From an uncultured Lachnospiraceae bacterium (GTDB lineage: Bacteria; Bacillota; Clostridia; Lachnospirales; Lachnospiraceae), in contig CACZBM010000002.1 of the NCBI GenBank assembly GCA_902779445.1, positions 1 through 64,000 on the forward strand: DNA of 64,000 nucleotides. Reading direction: 5' to 3'. Of this stretch, positions 43,260 to 53,363 are shown piece by piece (position 1 is the stretch's first letter; every line of letters starts with the position of its first letter). The notes under the pieces were generated by a model. The model was not told where the DNA came from, made no database searches, and saw only the letters and a list, made by a program, of their open reading frames with translations. The translations under genes were made by a program, and so were the position numbers.

Positions 43260-44706
43260 AAAATCTAAAATCCCTTCTATTAGAATTTCTGATATCTCTT
43301 ATATGCTCTTCTGCGATACCCCTGGTCTTCTCATTGGGTATTTTTTTGAGTTCCCTGTCTATCATCCCGTATCCAAATTTCTTCGTTTTTTCCGAAGCAT
43401 AGTCTTCCAGATACTCTGACAGGGTCATAAGTGCATTGGGGTGACAGCAGTTAAGTATCTGTCCGTTCTTACAGAGACTCATGAACCGGTCTCCGGTTCT
43501 GCCTTCCCTGTAGCAGGCTGTGCAGAATGAAGGTATATGGTTATTTTCCATGAGCCAGCACACCACTTCATCCAGAGATCTCTGATCTGACACATCGAAC
43601 TGTTCGGTATCGTGGGGCCGTTCTTCTTCCGTATAACCGCCGACACTGGTCCTTGAGCCTCCGCTTATCTGGGAGATACCGAGACGGAGAACTCTTTCTC
43701 TGACAGACTGGCTCTCTCTGGTCGAAATGATCATACCCGTATATGGAACTGCGAGTCTGATGCAGGCAGTTATATGAGCGAATGTATCATCGCTGATCCC
43801 GTTATCAAATACATCAGGATCAATGTCATCTGCCTTCCTTACCCTGGGAACACTGATCGTATGGGGTCCCACACCATGGACGGCCTCCAGATGCTCGGCA
43901 TGCATCAGTAATCCTACAAATTCATACCTGTACAGTTCAAGACCGAATAATACTCCAAGTCCAACATCATCTATTCCGCCCTCCATAGCCCGGTCCATGG
44001 CCTCAGTATGATAATCATAATCGTGCTTCGGTCCTGTGGGATGGAGTTTTAAATAACTCTCTTTATGATATGTTTCCTGGAAAAGAATATAGGTTCCTAT
44101 TCCCGCATCTTTTAATTTACGATAGTTTTCCACGGTAGTAGCGGCGATATTTACATTGACCCTGCGGATATCACCGTTTTTATGGTGGACATCATAAATT
44201 GTTTTAATGGAATCAAGGATATACTCTATAGGATTATTGACAGGATCCTCTCCGGCTTCAATTGCCAGCCTTTTATGTCCCATATCCTGAAGTGCTATTA
44301 CTTCCTGCCGGATTTCTTCCTGGGTGAGTTTTTTCCTTGCGATATGACCGTTCTTCATGTGGTAAGGACAGTAAAGACAGCCGTTCACACAGTAATTGGA
44401 AAGGTAAAGAGGCGCAAATAATACGATTCGGTTCCCGTAAAATGCCTGTTTTATCTCTTCTGCGATCTTATATATCTTTTTCCTGATCTCCGGGTCTTCG
44501 CAAGCAAGAAGGACAGATGCTTCCCTGTGGCTGAGTCCGGCACAGGTGCATCCCCTGTCTTTTTTTACGGGCCTTGCTTTTTCAAGAATCTCATTTATAA
44601 GAGGGATATTATCCTTATTCTTATCAGCATATTCTAAAGTCGCAAGTATCTCTTCATGATTTATAAATTCATCCGCTTTAAGGGAACCGGGATCATATAC
44701 AGCCAT
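43258..44706 (-). CDS. hydG: [FeFe]-hydrogenase maturation radical SAM enzyme HydG
   Basis: 482 residues. HydG splits L-tyrosine to p-cresol and supplies CO and cyanide ligands for the hydrogenase H-cluster. The radical SAM motif CVNGCLYC (CX3CX2C) is at about residue 105, the substrate-region sequence GLSHREASVLLACEDPE precedes it, and the C-terminal auxiliary cluster motif CTACYREGRTGDRFM is present with NCCHPNALMTLSEYLEDYA. That C-terminal domain separates HydG from ThiH. AAGGAGAG precedes the ATG. HydE, HydF and the hydrogenase itself are not in the window. It follows the HAD gene by 10 bp. Confidence 0.94.
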   Translation of the reverse strand: MAVYDPGSLKADEFINHEEILATLEYADKNKDNIPLINEILEKARPVKKDRGCTCAGLSHREASVLLACEDPEIRKKIYKIAEEIKQAFYGNRIVLFAPLYLSNYCVNGCLYCPYHMKNGHIARKKLTQEEIRQEVIALQDMGHKRLAIEAGEDPVNNPIEYILDSIKTIYDVHHKNGDIRRVNVNIAATTVENYRKLKDAGIGTYILFQETYHKESYLKLHPTGPKHDYDYHTEAMDRAMEGGIDDVGLGVLFGLELYRYEFVGLLMHAEHLEAVHGVGPHTISVPRVRKADDIDPDVFDNGISDDTFAHITACIRLAVPYTGMIISTRESQSVRERVLRLGISQISGGSRTSVGGYTEEERPHDTEQFDVSDQRSLDEVVCWLMENNHIPSFCTACYREGRTGDRFMSLCKNGQILNCCHPNALMTLSEYLEDYASEKTKKFGYGMIDRELKKIPNEKTRGIAEEHIRDIRNSNRRDFRF

Positions 44707-44716
44707 ATAACTCTCC

Positions 44717-45379
44717 TTAATCTATGGATAAAAGCTCATGATAATCAGAAATAAAGCCGTCTGTCAGCTTTCTTTTCTCATCTTCGATGTCTTTTGAATA
44801 ATCGTCTTTTACAGCGTAAACACGCATTCCTGCAGCTTTACCTGCCTGTATACCGGGAATTATATCTTCAAAGACCACACACTTTTCCGGTGGTACATTA
44901 AGATCCCGGGCTGCCAATAGATAGCAATCCGGTTCAGGCTTATTCTTTCCCACTTCATCGGCTGTTTTAATTACGGAAATATATTCACTGAATTTTAGAT
45001 TTCTGTCACAGGCTTCGATCAGATCCCTGTTATTACTGGTGGCTATACCACAGGGGATACCGGCTTTTTTACATTCCTTTAGAAAATCCAGGGCTCCGGG
45101 CTTATAGGTCACTTCAAATTCATACTTATCCCTGGCCATGTCATTTATGATATCAGCCATTTCTTCAATGGATTCCTCTACGGGATACATATTTTTCATG
45201 TATCTTAGAGTTTCCATATACGAAAGACCTTCGATCTCTGCCTGAAAGATATCGTCGTATTCTATGCCCCTTTTTTCCAGGAATTCCCGGTCTATCTCAC
45301 CCCACATCCACATGGAGTCCACAAGAGTTCCGTCCATATCAAAGAGTACGGCGCCGAGATTTTCTATATTTATAGACAA
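44717..45379 (-). CDS. HAD-family phosphatase/phosphomutase-like protein
   Basis: 220 residues, HAD subfamily IA with a helical cap. Motif I is FDMDGTLVDS (nucleophile Asp and acid/base Asp), motif II SNN in GIATSNNRD, the motif III Lys lies in VGKNKPEPD, and motif IV is FEDIIPGIQAGKAAGM. It could be a phosphoglycolate-, beta-phosphoglucomutase- or 5'-nucleotidase-type enzyme; the cap does not let me choose. It starts with TTG, six bases after GAGG, 8 bp downstream of pepD. Grouping with pepD and hydG may be only transcriptional. Confidence 0.88.
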   Translation of the reverse strand: MSINIENLGAVLFDMDGTLVDSMWMWGEIDREFLEKRGIEYDDIFQAEIEGLSYMETLRYMKNMYPVEESIEEMADIINDMARDKYEFEVTYKPGALDFLKECKKAGIPCGIATSNNRDLIEACDRNLKFSEYISVIKTADEVGKNKPEPDCYLLAARDLNVPPEKCVVFEDIIPGIQAGKAAGMRVYAVKDDYSKDIEDEKRKLTDGFISDYHELLSID

Positions 45380-45387
45380 GACTCACC

Positions 45388-46842
45388 TCAAATCGCTGAA
45401 AGAATTCCTTTTATATATTCCCAGGTGCGTTTTACTGAACCGATATACAGTTTCTCCAGTGGTGTATGAACACCCTTCATGTCAGGACCTATGGAGATAA
45501 TATCGAGTCCCGGTATCTTCTCATAGAAAATACCGCATTCCACACCTGCATGAATACCTATAACTTCAGGATCACGGCCGTACTGTTCTTTAAAAACATC
45601 TGTCGCCACATTTAAAAGATATGATTCATCATTATATTCCCAGGCAGGATATTCTCCGGAAGTAGTGTAAGTGCCGCCGATAGTTTCAGTTAAGTATCTG
45701 AGCTTATCGGAAAGAGCAGCTTTTGCAGAGGAAATGGAACTCCTGAGTGAAGCGTGGAGATAAAAATCCTTTTCTGTGAGTCTCATTATCCCGTTATTTA
45801 AGGAGGTCTCTACGAGTCCTTTTGTAGCCGGCTCCTGGCTCACTTTCTGAACGCCGTCTGGAACAGTATTTAAGAGGAATATTACCCTCTCCTCGTGCTT
45901 TTTCCTCAGAACTTCTTTTTCGGAAGTACCTATATGATCGCAGTAGATCATTATATTATGCTCGTTTGCGCGGTATTCATTTTTAACGGTATTTTCAAAT
46001 TCGCTTATAAGACCCTCAAAAGAATCCACAGAGTCTTCGCTGATAATAACATCGCAGTCGGCGTCCCGCGGAATGGCATTATCCATAAGACCACCGTCTA
46101 ATCCGCAGATATGAAAATCAACATTATTTGCCTTAAGGAAGTGTAAAAGCCGTCCCATCAGGATGATGGCATTGGCGTTATACTTGTCTATCTCTATCCC
46201 GGAATGTCCACCGGAAAGACCGCTTATTATGATCTTATATTCCTCTCCGGACATCTTTCTGTATTTTACGGGAACGGACATGGTGGCTTTTAATCCGCCG
46301 GCAGAGCTGGTTACGATTATGCCTTCATCCTCTGAATCCAGATTCAGCATATACCCTGCTTTAAGATCCGATGTATCAAGACCTATGGCACCATCCATAC
46401 CCACTTCTTCATCAATAGTAAAAATGATCTCAAGAGCAGGATGCGGAAAGCTCTTATCTACCGAAGCAGCCATACCGTATGCAAGAGCTATGCCGTCATC
46501 ACCTCCGAGGGTGGTACCACGTGCAAAGATCTCATCATCCATAACCGCAATATCAAGCGGATCTTTCAGGAAATCATGTTTGGAATCCGTAGTTTTCTCA
46601 CATACCATATCCATATGTCCCTGAAGGATAACGCTTTTTTTGTCTTCATACCCGGCTGTAGCAGGTACAAAGATGATCACATTTCCGAGTTCATCCTGAC
46701 GGTATTTTAATTCATTCTTTTTTGCAAAGTCAGCAAGAAAATCGGAGACCGCCTTTGTATTATGCGATCCCCTGGGTATCTTACTTATTTCTTCAAAATA
46801 GTTAAAAACGATCTGTGGTTCCAGACCTGATAAAACTCCCAT
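45388..46842 (-). CDS. pepD: Aminoacyl-histidine dipeptidase (M20 family)
   Basis: 484 residues, full length for PepD. It is a cytosolic zinc peptidase that cleaves Xaa-His and other dipeptides. Zinc and catalytic positions appear in LQGHMDMVCEK, GGDDGIALAYGMA, FTIDEEVGMDGAIGLD, MLNLDSEDEG and, at the end, GIHAGVECGIF and GPDMKGVHTPLE. The lid domain with SGLSGGHSGIEIDKYNANAIILMGRLL lies between. It is preceded by AAGGGGG at longer than usual spacing. Located between the coiled-coil gene and the HAD gene on the same strand. Confidence 0.94.
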   Translation of the reverse strand: MGVLSGLEPQIVFNYFEEISKIPRGSHNTKAVSDFLADFAKKNELKYRQDELGNVIIFVPATAGYEDKKSVILQGHMDMVCEKTTDSKHDFLKDPLDIAVMDDEIFARGTTLGGDDGIALAYGMAASVDKSFPHPALEIIFTIDEEVGMDGAIGLDTSDLKAGYMLNLDSEDEGIIVTSSAGGLKATMSVPVKYRKMSGEEYKIIISGLSGGHSGIEIDKYNANAIILMGRLLHFLKANNVDFHICGLDGGLMDNAIPRDADCDVIISEDSVDSFEGLISEFENTVKNEYRANEHNIMIYCDHIGTSEKEVLRKKHEERVIFLLNTVPDGVQKVSQEPATKGLVETSLNNGIMRLTEKDFYLHASLRSSISSAKAALSDKLRYLTETIGGTYTTSGEYPAWEYNDESYLLNVATDVFKEQYGRDPEVIGIHAGVECGIFYEKIPGLDIISIGPDMKGVHTPLEKLYIGSVKRTWEYIKGILSAI

Positions 46843-46880
46843 TACGGTTTTATCCCCCTTTTGATTTTATACTACAGATC

Positions 46881-47729
46881 CTACTGCTTTTTAGCTACTC
46901 CGCCTCGGATTACGCCGCCCATTGCCCTGGGTGCCGGAGCATCTCCGGGATCTGCCTTTTCGGCGGGAGCAGCAGCGGGTGTGGCTGCCGGTGCGGGTAC
47001 CGGAGCCTGTGTCTGCGTAGGAGCCTGAGGTGCAGCCGGTGCACTCTGAGGAGCGGCTGCTGCGCTCTGAACCTGCGGTTCCTGAGTATTAACAGGCATT
47101 TCCTGACCTTCCGGAGCAGGATTATTTGCTTCCATCATCATCCTCTCAGCCTCAGCCCTGTCAGCTATGGCAAGATCCCTGTCGATCTCTTCCTCAGGCC
47201 TCAGCTCAGCTCTGTTGGCATTTACAACATTTAATATCTGTGAAAGAGAATTGATGAGGTTATTATTGTTGTTCTGGGTCTCCTGAATAGCGGCAGCCAG
47301 GATATCCTGAATATTTGCAAGTGAATCATCCGTGTACTGCATTGCGGAGATCTGGATATTCTGAGCCTGCTCAGTTGCAGAGTTTATCATATCCTGAGCC
47401 TGGTATTTAGCCTGGTTCACGATCTCTCCTGCCTGTGCATATGCCTGCTGCATGATCTCATGTTCGCTAACCATCTGGTCAGAGAAATTCTGGGCTTCCT
47501 TAAGAAGTGCATCAGCCTTATTGTGGGCATCTTCCATAATGGCCTCTTTATTGCTGATGATCTTCTGACAACGCATTATCTCGTCGGGAGTATGGGTCTT
47601 TAATTCATGGAGGAGTTCATCTATCTCTTCCTTGTCGACGAGGATCTTTGTGCTGGAAAAGGTTGCATATTTACAGCCGTCGATCAATTCCTCGATTTCT
47701 TCAATAATCTGTTCTATCTTACTTACCAT
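46881..47729 (-). CDS. Coiled-coil protein with Ala/Pro-rich tail
   Basis: 282 residues. The N-terminal 190 residues are a long alpha-helical coiled coil ([22 protein letters not shown], then [17 protein letters not shown] and [30 protein letters not shown]), similar in feel to ATP synthase b-subunit or DivIVA-like stalks. Residues 200-265 are a Pro/Ala/Gln/Thr linker, ending in a basic glycine-rich tail ([13 protein letters not shown]). No membrane segment. It is found next to coaD and rsmD in related clostridia to my knowledge; the function is unknown, possibly cell-pole or division linked. It overlaps coaD by 11 bp. Confidence 0.85.
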   Translation of the reverse strand: MVSKIEQIIEEIEELIDGCKYATFSSTKILVDKEEIDELLHELKTHTPDEIMRCQKIISNKEAIMEDAHNKADALLKEAQNFSDQMVSEHEIMQQAYAQAGEIVNQAKYQAQDMINSATEQAQNIQISAMQYTDDSLANIQDILAAAIQETQNNNNNLINSLSQILNVVNANRAELRPEEEIDRDLAIADRAEAERMMMEANNPAPEGQEMPVNTQEPQVQSAAAAPQSAPAAPQAPTQTQAPVPAPAATPAAAPAEKADPGDAPAPRAMGGVIRGGVAKKQ

Positions 47730-48213
47730 TTCTATTTACTCCCAATTTTGAATATACTTTTTCTGCTATATCAGGTGTAACAAATTCATGAATGTCTCCG
47801 CCGTATGATGCAACCTCTCTTACGATAGATGAGGAAAGATATGCGTATTCAAGGCTCGTTGTGAGGAACACGGTATCAAGAGTCGGAAGGATCTTCCTGT
47901 TTGTCTGGGCCATCTGAAGCTCATATTCAAAGTCAGTAATAGCCCGGAGCCCCCTGATGATCACATCTGTGCCGCTTCGCTGCGCATAGTCGGCAGTGAG
48001 TCCGGAAAAAGAATCAATTTTCACATTAGAGAGGTCTTTACAGACCTCGCGTAACATCTTAACACGTTCATCAACGGAAAACAACGGAGTTTTTTCGGAA
48101 TTATTGAGCACGCTGACTGTCAGGGAATCGAACATTTTAGCGGCTCTGTGGATAATGTCCACGTGCCCCAGTGTCACAGGATCGAAGGACCCGGGGTAAA
48201 TAGCTTTACTCAT
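47719..48213 (-). CDS. coaD: Pantetheine-phosphate adenylyltransferase
   Basis: 164 residues, normal length. It transfers AMP from ATP to 4'-phosphopantetheine, giving dephospho-CoA in CoA synthesis. Signatures: [14 protein letters not shown] (nucleotidyltransferase HxGH-type site), [22 protein letters not shown] and the phosphate-binding SSSIVREVA. It overlaps rsmD by 4 bp and the coiled-coil gene by 11 bp, a tight operon typical of Firmicutes. Confidence 0.97.
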   Translation of the reverse strand: MSKAIYPGSFDPVTLGHVDIIHRAAKMFDSLTVSVLNNSEKTPLFSVDERVKMLREVCKDLSNVKIDSFSGLTADYAQRSGTDVIIRGLRAITDFEYELQMAQTNRKILPTLDTVFLTTSLEYAYLSSSIVREVASYGGDIHEFVTPDIAEKVYSKLGVNRNGK

Positions 48214-48770
48214 TTATTTTTCCTCTTTAAGAATAAATGTCTGTTATGTTTATAAATCTTGTCCTTTATAATATCATATCCGAACTCTTCCGTATATGAA
48301 ATATCCGTCTTGATGGAAGCCTCAATGATGATAAGGGTGTCCTCATCAACCAGAGATGAGTTTCTAAGGTAGTTTAGAACGTTCTTCTCAAAATCCTTTT
48401 CATAAGGAGGATCCATATGGATCATGTCAAAGGGCTTACCTCTTTTTTCAAGCTGCGAAAGTGCAACGAGATAATCACCGGAAATAACTTTTGCATTATC
48501 TTTAAGCTTCGTAAACTCCAGATTCTCGTTGATTATCTTAACCGCTTTTTTATTGTTTTCTACAAATACCGCTTCCAGAGCGCCTCTGGAAAGTGCTTCT
48601 ATACCAATTGCACCGCTTCCTGAAAAGAGGTCCAGAAAAGAGCATCCCGGTATATCCATCTGGATCACATTAAAAAGGGTCTCCTTTATGATGTCCTGGG
48701 TGGGTCTCGTCTCCAGTCCCTCAAGGGTCTTTAATCTTAATCTTCTGGCACTTCCTGCGATCACTCTCAT
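48210..48770 (-). CDS. rsmD: 16S rRNA (guanine-966-N2)-methyltransferase RsmD
   Basis: 186 residues. It methylates G966 of 16S rRNA with S-adenosylmethionine. The family signature is complete: [49 protein letters not shown] (cofactor site) and the catalytic MDPPY. It overlaps parC and coaD by 4 bp each. The parC-rsmD-coaD order supports a long housekeeping transcript. Confidence 0.97.
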   Translation of the reverse strand: MRVIAGSARRLRLKTLEGLETRPTQDIIKETLFNVIQMDIPGCSFLDLFSGSGAIGIEALSRGALEAVFVENNKKAVKIINENLEFTKLKDNAKVISGDYLVALSQLEKRGKPFDMIHMDPPYEKDFEKNVLNYLRNSSLVDEDTLIIIEASIKTDISYTEEFGYDIIKDKIYKHNRHLFLKRKNK

Positions 48771-51019
48771 ACCCTGATCTTTGTACCCTTTCCGTCTCTG
48801 TGAGTATTCTTAACGTAAGTTAAAGGTATTTCCTTACCCATATACTCGATCGTCCGTTCATCCGCAAAGTTCATAAGATATGCTTCTTCCAGCCTGTCTC
48901 CGTCTGAAAGCTTCATGGTACGGACACCTACAGCTCCCTTTTTCTTCTCCGGAATCTCTTCCAGTGCAAACCTTAAGAAGAATCCCTTTCCTGTCTGTAA
49001 GAGGATCTGCCTTGTTTCATAGGAAAGAGGTGTTATCAGCATCACTTCATCTCCGTCCTGCAGGCCTGTGGCAGAAACACTTCTCTTTGAAACATCAAAT
49101 TCAGCTCCGTCCACAACCTTTCCGAAAGCTCCTCTCGATAGGAACAGAAGCTTTGATCTGACGATATTTTCAAGGCTGTCGATGAAGACAAAATTCTCTT
49201 TTGAACTGTCAAAATTACTGATATTATCTATGGGTTTTCCTTTATCCCTGAATTTACCGAAGGGAACATCCAGAACTTTTACGGCATGAACCATACCGGA
49301 AGCCGTAAATATCATGATCTTTCCTGTATTTTTAACCGGGATACAGTATCTGTTCTCAGCCCTTGCCGCTTCTTCATTTCTTTCAAAAGTGGATGTATCA
49401 ACAGTGTGGGCATATCCGAATCTGTCGAGAAGGAAGTAAACATCCATCTCTTCAATGGGTTTTTCGGTAAATACGGCAGCACCGGCATTTATGATCTCAG
49501 TCTTTCTCCCGGTACCGTATTCTTTCTTGAATTTATCCAGATCTCTTATGATAGCTTTACTCATGGAATCGGAAGAACTTAAAAGATCCTCATATTCTGC
49601 TATCCTTTTTAATGTTTCGTCGTGCTCTTTTATAAGAGCTTCGATCTCAAGTCCTATGAGCCTGTGAAGACGCATATCGAGGATCGCATCGGCCTGTTTT
49701 TCGGTAAAAGCGAAGTTCTGTGCCAAAAGCTCATCTTCGGGACGGCGGAACCTGATCTTTGATGTATCACCGGTTATAAGACAGTTTTTCGCATCTGCTC
49801 TGGATTTTGAACCCCTTAAGGCAGCGATTATGATATCGATCACATCGACAGCTTTAATAAGGCCTTCCTCTATCTCCCGCCTCTCCTGGTCTTTATTTAA
49901 GAGGGCTGAATACTTTCTGGTGTTTACTTCATAGAGGAATCCCACGTGGTTCGCGAGGATCTGCCTGAGTCCCATGGTCTCGGGTCTGCCGTTACTGACA
50001 GCCAGCATATTTACACTGAAAGTATCTTCCAGCCTTGTCTTCTGGAACAGAAGATTCATTATATTTTCGGGATCAGCGCCCTTCTTTAATTCTATAACTA
50101 TCCTCATTCCATCCTTATCGGACTGGTTTGAGATATCCGCTATATCAGCAGTCTTCTTAGTCTCAACGAGATTAGCCACATCGGACATGAACTTTCCGAT
50201 GCCTGCTCCTATCATGGTATAGGGGATCTCGGTAACTACAAGGTTCTGCTTTCCGCCCTTTGCGTCTTCGATATTTACCTTTCCACGAAGCCTTATCCTT
50301 CCTTCCCCTGTTTCATATATACTTAGAAGGTCATCCTTATTAACTATGGTGCCGCCGGTAGGGAAATCAGGACCCTGGACAATGGTCAGCAGTTCTTCCG
50401 TAGAAATATCACGGTTTTTGAGGTAGGCTTTTTCGGCTTCGATAACTTCACTTAAATTATGCGGAGGTGTTGACGTAGCCATTCCTACAGCTATTCCCTC
50501 GGATCCGTTTATAAGGAAATTGGGAATACGTACCGGGAGAACCTCCGGTTCTCTCTCGGTTTCATCAAAGTTGGGAATAAAATCAACGGTATCTTTATCA
50601 AGGTCAGCCAAAAAAGCTTCTTCAGTGATCTTTGAGAGTCTGGCTTCTGTATACCTCATGGCAGCAGCTCCGTCACCCTCAATGGATCCGAAATTACCGT
50701 GTCCGTCAACGAGTACTGCACCTTTCTTAAATCCCTGGGCCATTACCACAAGGGAATCATAGATGGAGCTGTCACCGTGGGGATGGTATTTACCCATGGT
50801 ATCTCCGACTATACGGGCGCATTTCCTATATGGTCTGTCATGCCTTATACCAAGCTCACTCATATCATATAGAGTACGCCTTTGTACGGGCTTTAAGCCG
50901 TCTCTTACGTCCGGAAGGGCTCTCGCCACGATAACGGACATAGCGTAGTCTATGTAATTCTTCTGCATTATTTCGGAGTATTCCGTACTGATTATCTGGT
51001 CTTTTATCTTCTGAGCCAT
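48767..51019 (-). CDS. parC: DNA topoisomerase IV subunit A
   Basis: 750 residues, the breakage-reunion subunit of a type II topoisomerase. The quinolone region reads YHPHGDSSIYDSL (both serines present, as in sensitive strains), and the active-site tyrosine is in AAMRYTEARL. The C-terminal domain has DNA-wrapping blades but no clear GyrA box (QRRGGKG), which, with the ParE-like partner next door, supports topoisomerase IV rather than gyrase. It decatenates daughter chromosomes. It overlaps rsmD by 4 bp. A 169-bp spacer with tandem repeats separates it from parE. Confidence 0.9.
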   Translation of the reverse strand: MAQKIKDQIISTEYSEIMQKNYIDYAMSVIVARALPDVRDGLKPVQRRTLYDMSELGIRHDRPYRKCARIVGDTMGKYHPHGDSSIYDSLVVMAQGFKKGAVLVDGHGNFGSIEGDGAAAMRYTEARLSKITEEAFLADLDKDTVDFIPNFDETEREPEVLPVRIPNFLINGSEGIAVGMATSTPPHNLSEVIEAEKAYLKNRDISTEELLTIVQGPDFPTGGTIVNKDDLLSIYETGEGRIRLRGKVNIEDAKGGKQNLVVTEIPYTMIGAGIGKFMSDVANLVETKKTADIADISNQSDKDGMRIVIELKKGADPENIMNLLFQKTRLEDTFSVNMLAVSNGRPETMGLRQILANHVGFLYEVNTRKYSALLNKDQERREIEEGLIKAVDVIDIIIAALRGSKSRADAKNCLITGDTSKIRFRRPEDELLAQNFAFTEKQADAILDMRLHRLIGLEIEALIKEHDETLKRIAEYEDLLSSSDSMSKAIIRDLDKFKKEYGTGRKTEIINAGAAVFTEKPIEEMDVYFLLDRFGYAHTVDTSTFERNEEAARAENRYCIPVKNTGKIMIFTASGMVHAVKVLDVPFGKFRDKGKPIDNISNFDSSKENFVFIDSLENIVRSKLLFLSRGAFGKVVDGAEFDVSKRSVSATGLQDGDEVMLITPLSYETRQILLQTGKGFFLRFALEEIPEKKKGAVGVRTMKLSDGDRLEEAYLMNFADERTIEYMGKEIPLTYVKNTHRDGKGTKIRV

Positions 51020-51045
51020 ATTTTATTCCTTGATTTTTATATTCA

Positions 51046-51186
51046 AGAGATCCTTCGGGCTAAAGCCCTCAGGATGACATTGTACGTTGCCCTCAGGATG
51101 ACATTATACGTTGCCCTCAGGATGACATTGTACATTGCCCTCATGATGACATTGTCAGTTGTCATTCTGAGCGAAGCGAAGAATCT
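51046..51186. repeat. Four 24-bp tandem repeats inside a palindromic element between parE and parC
   Basis: GCCCTCAGGATGACATTGTACGTT is repeated four times at 51065-51160 with one to four changes per copy. The array is flanked by AGATCCTTCGG and CGAAGCGAAGAATCT arms (the left joins CAGGATGAC, the right GTCATTCTGAG), the same arm motif as at 31683-31743. It lies within the parE-parC operon. Confidence 0.85.
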
Positions 51187-51188
51187 AT

Positions 51189-53111
51189 TTACACATCCAG
51201 CTCTGCATCCCTTGCATGAGCGTATATAAATTCCTTGCGGGGAGGTACATCATTTCCCATTAAAAGCTCTGTAACAGATGAAGCCATCCTGGCATCATCA
51301 ATATTTACCTGACGCATAAGCCTTCGCGCCGGATCCAGCGTAGTTTCCCATAGCTGTTCAGCATCCATCTCGCCGAGTCCCTTATATCTCTGCAGAGTGA
51401 AATTACCTTTATGGGTCTTACGGTATTCAGCAAGAGCCCTGTCGTCATATAGATACTCTTCTTTTCCCTTCTGGGGCTGTGCCTTATAAAGAGGAGGCAT
51501 AGCGATATATACATGTCCCTGATAGATAAGTTCGGGCATAAAGCGGTAGAACAACGTAAGGAGCAGGGTCGCTATATGTGCACCGTCCACGTCCGCATCC
51601 GCCATGATTATTATCTTATCGTATCTTAGCTTTGTAATATCAAAGTCCTGACCGTAACCTTCCGAAAATCCGCATCCGAAAGCATTTATCATGGTCTTGA
51701 TCTCTGCGTTTGCAAGGATCTTATCTATGGAAGCCTTTTCTACATTGAGGATCTTTCCCCTGATCGGCAGGATAGCCTGATACATTCTGTCACGGGCAGT
51801 TTTAGCGGATCCTCCTGCGGAATCACCCTCTACTATGAATATCTCACACTTACTTGCGTCCTTTGATACACAGTTAGCGAGTTTTCCGTTTGAATCAAAG
51901 GAATATTTCTGCTTTGTAAGGAGGTTTGTCTTTGCCTTTTCCTCAGTTTTCCTGATCTTTGCAGCTTTTTCCGCACATTCGAGGATCGACTTCAGGATGT
52001 CTAAGTTTCTGTCAAAATAAAGCTGTATCTCGTCTCCGGTAACCTTTCCCACAGCTCTCGCTGCATCCTGGTTATCGAGCTTCGTCTTTGTCTGTCCCTC
52101 AAATCTGGGATCCGGGTGCTTGATACTTATAACCCCGGTCATACCGTTTCTGATATCGGCACCGTTAAAATTCTGGTCTTTTTCTTTTAAAACTCCGATC
52201 TGACGGGCATAGCTGTTCATGACCGTAGTAAAAGTAGACTTAAACCCGGTCAGATGTGATCCTCCCTCGGAATTAAAGATATTATTACAGAATCCCAGGA
52301 CTTCCTCATGAAATTCATTGATATACTGGAATGCGCACTCCACCTGCACATTTTCCGATTCGCCGCTGAAATAAATTACGGGAGTAAGCGCTTCCCTGGA
52401 GGCATTCATATCCCTGACAAATCCCTTGATGCCGTCAGGCTCATTAAATATAACGTTTTCTCCGGGTCCCTCGCGGTCATCCCTGAATATAATGGTAAGA
52501 AGCGGGTTTAGATATGCAGTCTCATGAAGCCTGCTCTTTAGATCCTCAGACTTAAACCTGACTGTATCAAATATCTCGTTATCCGGCTTAAATGATATTT
52601 TTGTGCCGGTCTTTCTGGTGGTACCGATGGTTGGAAGCAGGCCTTTTACAAGGTCTACAGTTGGCTTTCCTCTTTCATACCTGTCATGGCTTATGAGACC
52701 GTCTCTTGAAATGGTGATATCAAGCCACTCTGAAAGGGCATTTACTACAGAAGAGCCTACTCCGTGAAGACCTCCGCTGGTCTTATAAACTGTATCATCG
52801 AACTTTCCGCCGGCATGAAGGGTAGTTAATACTACACGTTCCGCAGATATGCCTTTTTCATGCATTCCCACGGGTATACCTCTTCCGTTATCTTCAATTG
52901 TGGCGCTTCCGTCAGGATTCAGAGTTACCCTGATCTCACTGCAGTGGCCTGCCAGATGCTCATCCACAGAATTATCTACTATTTCATATATTAAATGATT
53001 CAGACCTCTTGAGCCGGTACTTCCTATATACATTCCCGGTCTCATTCTCACGGGTTCAAGACCTTCTAAGACCTGTATCGAACCCTCGTCATAATTATCG
53101 ATCTCCGCCAT
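51189..53111 (-). CDS. parE: DNA topoisomerase IV subunit B
   Basis: 640 residues from the ATG at 53111, which has AGGAGAGG directly upstream; a TTG six codons earlier overlaps that site. The ATPase subunit of topoisomerase IV: GHKL motifs YEIVDNSVDEHLAG, IEDNGRGIPVG and GGLHGVGSSVVNAL; the Toprim motifs EGDSAGGSAKTARDR and MADADVDGAHI; and the C-terminal GLGEMDAEQLWETTLDP. It has the short form without the proteobacterial GyrB insert. Followed by parC. A SigmaA promoter lies just upstream. Confidence 0.93.
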   Translation of the reverse strand: MAEIDNYDEGSIQVLEGLEPVRMRPGMYIGSTGSRGLNHLIYEIVDNSVDEHLAGHCSEIRVTLNPDGSATIEDNGRGIPVGMHEKGISAERVVLTTLHAGGKFDDTVYKTSGGLHGVGSSVVNALSEWLDITISRDGLISHDRYERGKPTVDLVKGLLPTIGTTRKTGTKISFKPDNEIFDTVRFKSEDLKSRLHETAYLNPLLTIIFRDDREGPGENVIFNEPDGIKGFVRDMNASREALTPVIYFSGESENVQVECAFQYINEFHEEVLGFCNNIFNSEGGSHLTGFKSTFTTVMNSYARQIGVLKEKDQNFNGADIRNGMTGVISIKHPDPRFEGQTKTKLDNQDAARAVGKVTGDEIQLYFDRNLDILKSILECAEKAAKIRKTEEKAKTNLLTKQKYSFDSNGKLANCVSKDASKCEIFIVEGDSAGGSAKTARDRMYQAILPIRGKILNVEKASIDKILANAEIKTMINAFGCGFSEGYGQDFDITKLRYDKIIIMADADVDGAHIATLLLTLFYRFMPELIYQGHVYIAMPPLYKAQPQKGKEEYLYDDRALAEYRKTHKGNFTLQRYKGLGEMDAEQLWETTLDPARRLMRQVNIDDARMASSVTELLMGNDVPPRKEFIYAHARDAELDV

Positions 53112-53154
53112 TTCCTCTCCTGACAACAATACTAAGATTATTCAAACATTGGCG

Positions 53155-53183
53155 ATTTTATCACATTTTTCAACTCAGCACAA
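53155..53183 (-). promoter_or_regulatory. Promoter of parE
   Basis: Minus strand TTGTGC (53183-53178), 17-bp spacer, TAAAAT (53160-53155). About 40 nt of leader. Confidence 0.6.
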
Positions 53184-53363
53184 GATATATTCGAATGTAT
53201 GTTCTGTATTGTAAAAAACAATCCAACGCTGGCAGTAACACACGCGCGTTTCTGCCAGCTTTCAATAATATCTCATCTTTCATATGTTCATAGGAATCCT
53301 ATATTATTTGCATCATACGCTGTGGATACGTTATGATTATTTCCATAAACGTGAGTCGTGGAT

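Noticed and set aside
51065-51160. Tandem repeats considered as a CRISPR array
   Set aside because: The units are contiguous 24-mers with no unique spacers, and no cas gene is near.
53192-53205. Possible LexA box upstream of parE (CGAATGTATGTTCT)
   Set aside because: One half-site base differs from GAAC, it lies upstream of the -35, and SOS control of parE is not expected; kept only as a note.
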